Origin: an uncultured Lachnospiraceae bacterium
GTDB taxonomy: Bacteria > Bacillota > Clostridia > Lachnospirales > Lachnospiraceae
NCBI GenBank assembly: GCA_947591115.1
Contig: CANQCX010000023.1
Span: 1-15,227, forward strand
Length of the DNA: 15,227 nt
Direction: 5' to 3'
The notes beneath the pieces are model-generated. The model ran no database searches. It was given only the letters and a program-made list of their open reading frames with translations, and was not told the DNA's origin. A program made the position numbers and the translations under genes. Of the stretch, positions 13,099-15,227 are shown in pieces; within the stretch, counting starts at the first letter, position 1; each line of letters opens with the position of its first letter.

Positions 13099-14262
13099 TT
13101 GAAAATGACTAAAATGAGAGAACGGATTATATACATTCTAAAACATAATGTATTTATACAGAAACTGTATACGAAGGTTGTGAGTTTATTTTTTTGTGTG
13201 GTAAGCGTATTTGTAAAGACAGACGAGAATTTAATTCTTATTGTTTCTATGATGGGAAAGAATTTTGGAGATAGTCCTAAAGTATTATATGACTATATAA
13301 GAAGCAAAAAAGATTATCAGCAATATAGGTTTATTTGGGCATTTGAGAATCCGAATGATTTTCCAGAGATAGAAAGTGTGAAAATTGATACACCTAAGTA
13401 TTTTTATACCGCGTTTAGGGCTAAATATTGGTTGACGAATACAAATATAGAACGAGGTCTTAGATTTAAGAAAAAAAATCAGATTTATTTGAATACATGG
13501 CATGGTACACCTATTAAAAAAATTGGAAATGATTGTCCAGGAAGAAAAGATTTTAGTTTTGATACTGTGAATTATCTAGTAGTATCCAGTGAATATGAAG
13601 AAAGAGTCTTTAAAACGGCATTTTGTGCAAATCCAAACAGCTATTTGAGATGTGGAATGCCAAGAAACGAAGAACTGTGGGAAGCGCAGAAAATAGATAA
13701 AGGGGAAATAAGGAAAAAATTAAATGTTCCTTTAGATAAAAAAATTATTTTATACGCTCCTACATGGAGAGAGAGTGATGATCATGGAAAATCGTATGCG
13801 ATTAAACCGCCTATTCATTTCGATAAATGGGAAAAAATATTGGGAAATAATTATATTGTAATGTTTCGAGCACATCATATTACAAATAAAGTATTAGGTG
13901 TAAAATATAATGATTTTGTGAGAAACGTATCGGATTATCCGGAAGTAAATCATTTGATGATTGCTGCGGATATATTGATAACCGATTATTCTGCTATTGC
14001 CTTTGATTTTTCTATATTGTGCAAGCCTATTTTGATTTATGCGTATGATTATGAATCGTACTTGAAAAATCGAGGGGTGTATTTTGATATGAATCAAGAA
14101 TATCCAAATGCTGTCTGTCGTACGGAAAGTGAACTACTCAGTAGAGTAACCGATCTTGATTATAGTAATGAATGTAAAAAAACTGAGAAATTTCGAGATA
14201 AATTTATTCAGTATAAAGGAAACGCGATTGAATGTTGTGTAAAAAATTTTTTAAATAACTGA
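13099..14262 (+). CDS. CDP-glycerol glycerophosphotransferase, TagB/TagF-like catalytic domain, 387 aa
   Basis: Transfers glycerol phosphate from CDP-glycerol to a sugar or to a growing poly(glycerol phosphate) chain at the inner membrane face. Family motifs are all visible: YWLTNTNIERG (110-120), YLNTWHGTPIKKIG (130-143; His135), YAPTWRES (219-226), VMFRAHH (254-260) and ILITDYSAIAFDFSILCKP (292-310). The 387-residue size is that of the catalytic domain with a short N-terminal membrane-binding helix (about 24-39) and no extra glycosyltransferase domain. This fits the addition of single glycerol-phosphate side groups better than long teichoic acid chains, which is inference. TTG 13099 has AGGA 7 bases upstream; ATG 13105 in the same frame is an alternative. 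It follows the HAD gene after 26 bases and shares its AT-rich composition. Confidence 0.92.
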   Translation: MKMTKMRERIIYILKHNVFIQKLYTKVVSLFFCVVSVFVKTDENLILIVSMMGKNFGDSPKVLYDYIRSKKDYQQYRFIWAFENPNDFPEIESVKIDTPKYFYTAFRAKYWLTNTNIERGLRFKKKNQIYLNTWHGTPIKKIGNDCPGRKDFSFDTVNYLVVSSEYEERVFKTAFCANPNSYLRCGMPRNEELWEAQKIDKGEIRKKLNVPLDKKIILYAPTWRESDDHGKSYAIKPPIHFDKWEKILGNNYIVMFRAHHITNKVLGVKYNDFVRNVSDYPEVNHLMIAADILITDYSAIAFDFSILCKPILIYAYDYESYLKNRGVYFDMNQEYPNAVCRTESELLSRVTDLDYSNECKKTEKFRDKFIQYKGNAIECCVKNFLNN

Positions 14263-14277
14263 TAGAATGAGGAAAAT

Positions 14278-15227
14278 ATGAAGGTATTAATGGTAACAAA
14301 TAAAGTGCGAACATATGCCCTAGGATTTCAAAATGTAATTATACCCTTACAAGAAATGGGACACACAGTTATATGGGCGGCGGATTTTTCTTATTTTATA
14401 GGAGTTAAAGAAGAAATTCCATGTATCACTGAGCAAATAGAGATAAATACAAATCCTTTTAAGCTTTGTAATATATTGGCATATCAACAATTAAAGGATA
14501 TTATTAAAAAACACAAAATAGACGCAGTATATTGTAGTACGCCGATCGGGGGAGTATTAGCCCGTTGCGCAGCAAAAAAACAAAAAATATTTCCTGTGAT
14601 TTATGCTGCACATGGATTTCTTTTCTTTAAAGGTGCACCACTTCTTAATAGGACGCTTTATAAATGGGTAGAGTTTATGCTTGCACATTGGACTGATGTT
14701 TTAATAACTATAAATAAAGAGGATTATGAAGCGGCTCGGAAATTTAAATTAAGAAGTAAAAGGTCTCCCTATCTTGTTCATGGAGCAGGTGTTAATGTAG
14801 GAATTTCTATTGACGTTGATAAAAACAGGAAACGTATAGAACTTGGCATTCCTCAGGATGCGTTTGTAATTGTGTCCGCAAGTGAATTAAATAAGAATAA
14901 AAATATAAAAGTTGTAATAGAAGCAATTTCGCAATTAGAGGATAAAAATGTTTTTTATGCAATATGTGGGGCGGGAGAAGAAGAAAATGCCTTACGTAAA
15001 ATAGCAGATAAATTAAATTTAAGTAAGAATATATTATTTTTGGGGTATCGTACAGATGTATTAGAAATTATGAGTTGTGCAGATGTTTTTGTAATGTCAT
15101 CTTTTAGAGAAGGAATTCCAAGAGCGTTACTAGAGGCAATGGATTTGGGACTACCATGCGTAGGGAGTAGAACACGTGGTCTTACAGATCTGATTGAAGA
15201 TGGGGTTAGTGGGTATCTTTGCAATCC
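14278..15227 (+). CDS. GT4-family glycosyltransferase, N-terminal 316 codons (runs off the window)
   Basis: A GT-B fold enzyme that adds a sugar to the lipid-linked repeat unit. The open frame from ATG 14278 continues to the window end without a stop. The start is MKVLMVTNKV, with a Rossmann-like domain to about 170. YAAHGFLFFKGAPLLN (about 109-124) is a motif common in capsule/EPS GT4 enzymes of Firmicutes and Bacteroidetes. The hinge is followed by VSASELNKNKN (about 200-210), ICGAGEEE, LGYRTDVLEIMSCADVFVMS and FREGIPRALLEAMDLG, whose Glu278 and Glu286 form the EX7E donor-site motif. AGGA lies four bases before the start, 15 bases after the previous stop. The donor sugar cannot be read. Roughly the last 50-70 codons are expected to lie beyond the window. 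Confidence 0.9.
   Translation, partial: MKVLMVTNKVRTYALGFQNVIIPLQEMGHTVIWAADFSYFIGVKEEIPCITEQIEINTNPFKLCNILAYQQLKDIIKKHKIDAVYCSTPIGGVLARCAAKKQKIFPVIYAAHGFLFFKGAPLLNRTLYKWVEFMLAHWTDVLITINKEDYEAARKFKLRSKRSPYLVHGAGVNVGISIDVDKNRKRIELGIPQDAFVIVSASELNKNKNIKVVIEAISQLEDKNVFYAICGAGEEENALRKIADKLNLSKNILFLGYRTDVLEIMSCADVFVMSSFREGIPRALLEAMDLGLPCVGSRTRGLTDLIEDGVSGYLCN

Overview
The window looks like the chromosome of a low-to-mid GC anaerobic Firmicute, most likely a Clostridia/Lachnospiraceae-type gut bacterium. The reasons are strong AGGAGG-type ribosome binding sites, a CpsB/CpsC/CpsD phosphoregulatory trio, a class B sortase with a non-LPXTG substrate, and PadR plus HAAS-like small regulatory genes. 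The species cannot be named from the sequence alone. There are no RNA genes, CRISPR arrays, insertion sequences or phage genes in view.

Layout. (1) 1-274: the 3' end of a polar amino-acid ABC transporter ATPase and its hairpin terminator. (2) 303-1632, minus strand: a three-gene unit transcribed PadR regulator -> small membrane protein with a HAAS-like N-terminus -> secreted protein. (3) 1758-3172: a promoter, a HAD-IA phosphatase and a CpsB-type PHP phosphotyrosine phosphatase. (4) 3173-3404: a gene-free leader with a probable extended -10 promoter and a 15-bp tandem repeat. (5) 3405-7256: CpsC (Wzz-like), CpsD (BY-kinase with a 14-tyrosine tail), a degenerate GH3-family membrane protein and an LCP (LytR-CpsA-Psr) protein, tightly packed. 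(6) 7301-8957: a small wall-anchored surface protein with a noncanonical SPPGG sorting motif, a strong terminator, then a class B sortase. (7) 8981-10465: the polyprenyl-phosphate sugar-1-phosphate transferase that starts repeat-unit synthesis. (8) 10466-15227: an AT-rich cassette with a glycerol-1-phosphate dehydrogenase-like enzyme, a LicC-like nucleotidyltransferase, a NagD-like HAD phosphatase, a CDP-glycerol glycerophosphotransferase and a GT4 glycosyltransferase that runs off the window.

How it works together. This is a surface-polysaccharide (capsule/EPS) locus. The priming transferase loads the first sugar phosphate on undecaprenyl phosphate. The GT4 enzyme and genes beyond the window extend it. 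The three-enzyme set at 10466-13072 probably makes a CDP-activated glycerol, which the TagB/TagF-like transferase places on the repeat as glycerol phosphate. CpsC/CpsD/CpsB control chain length and assembly, and the LCP protein probably attaches the finished polymer to peptidoglycan. The surface protein and sortase inside the locus suggest that a protein is wall-anchored together with the polymer.

The points most worth a second look are the apparently catalytically dead GH3 protein, the in-locus sortase/substrate pair with a terminator between its two genes, the glycerol-phosphate cassette, and the abrupt base-composition step at about 10.36-10.47 kb, which marks a likely exchange boundary.
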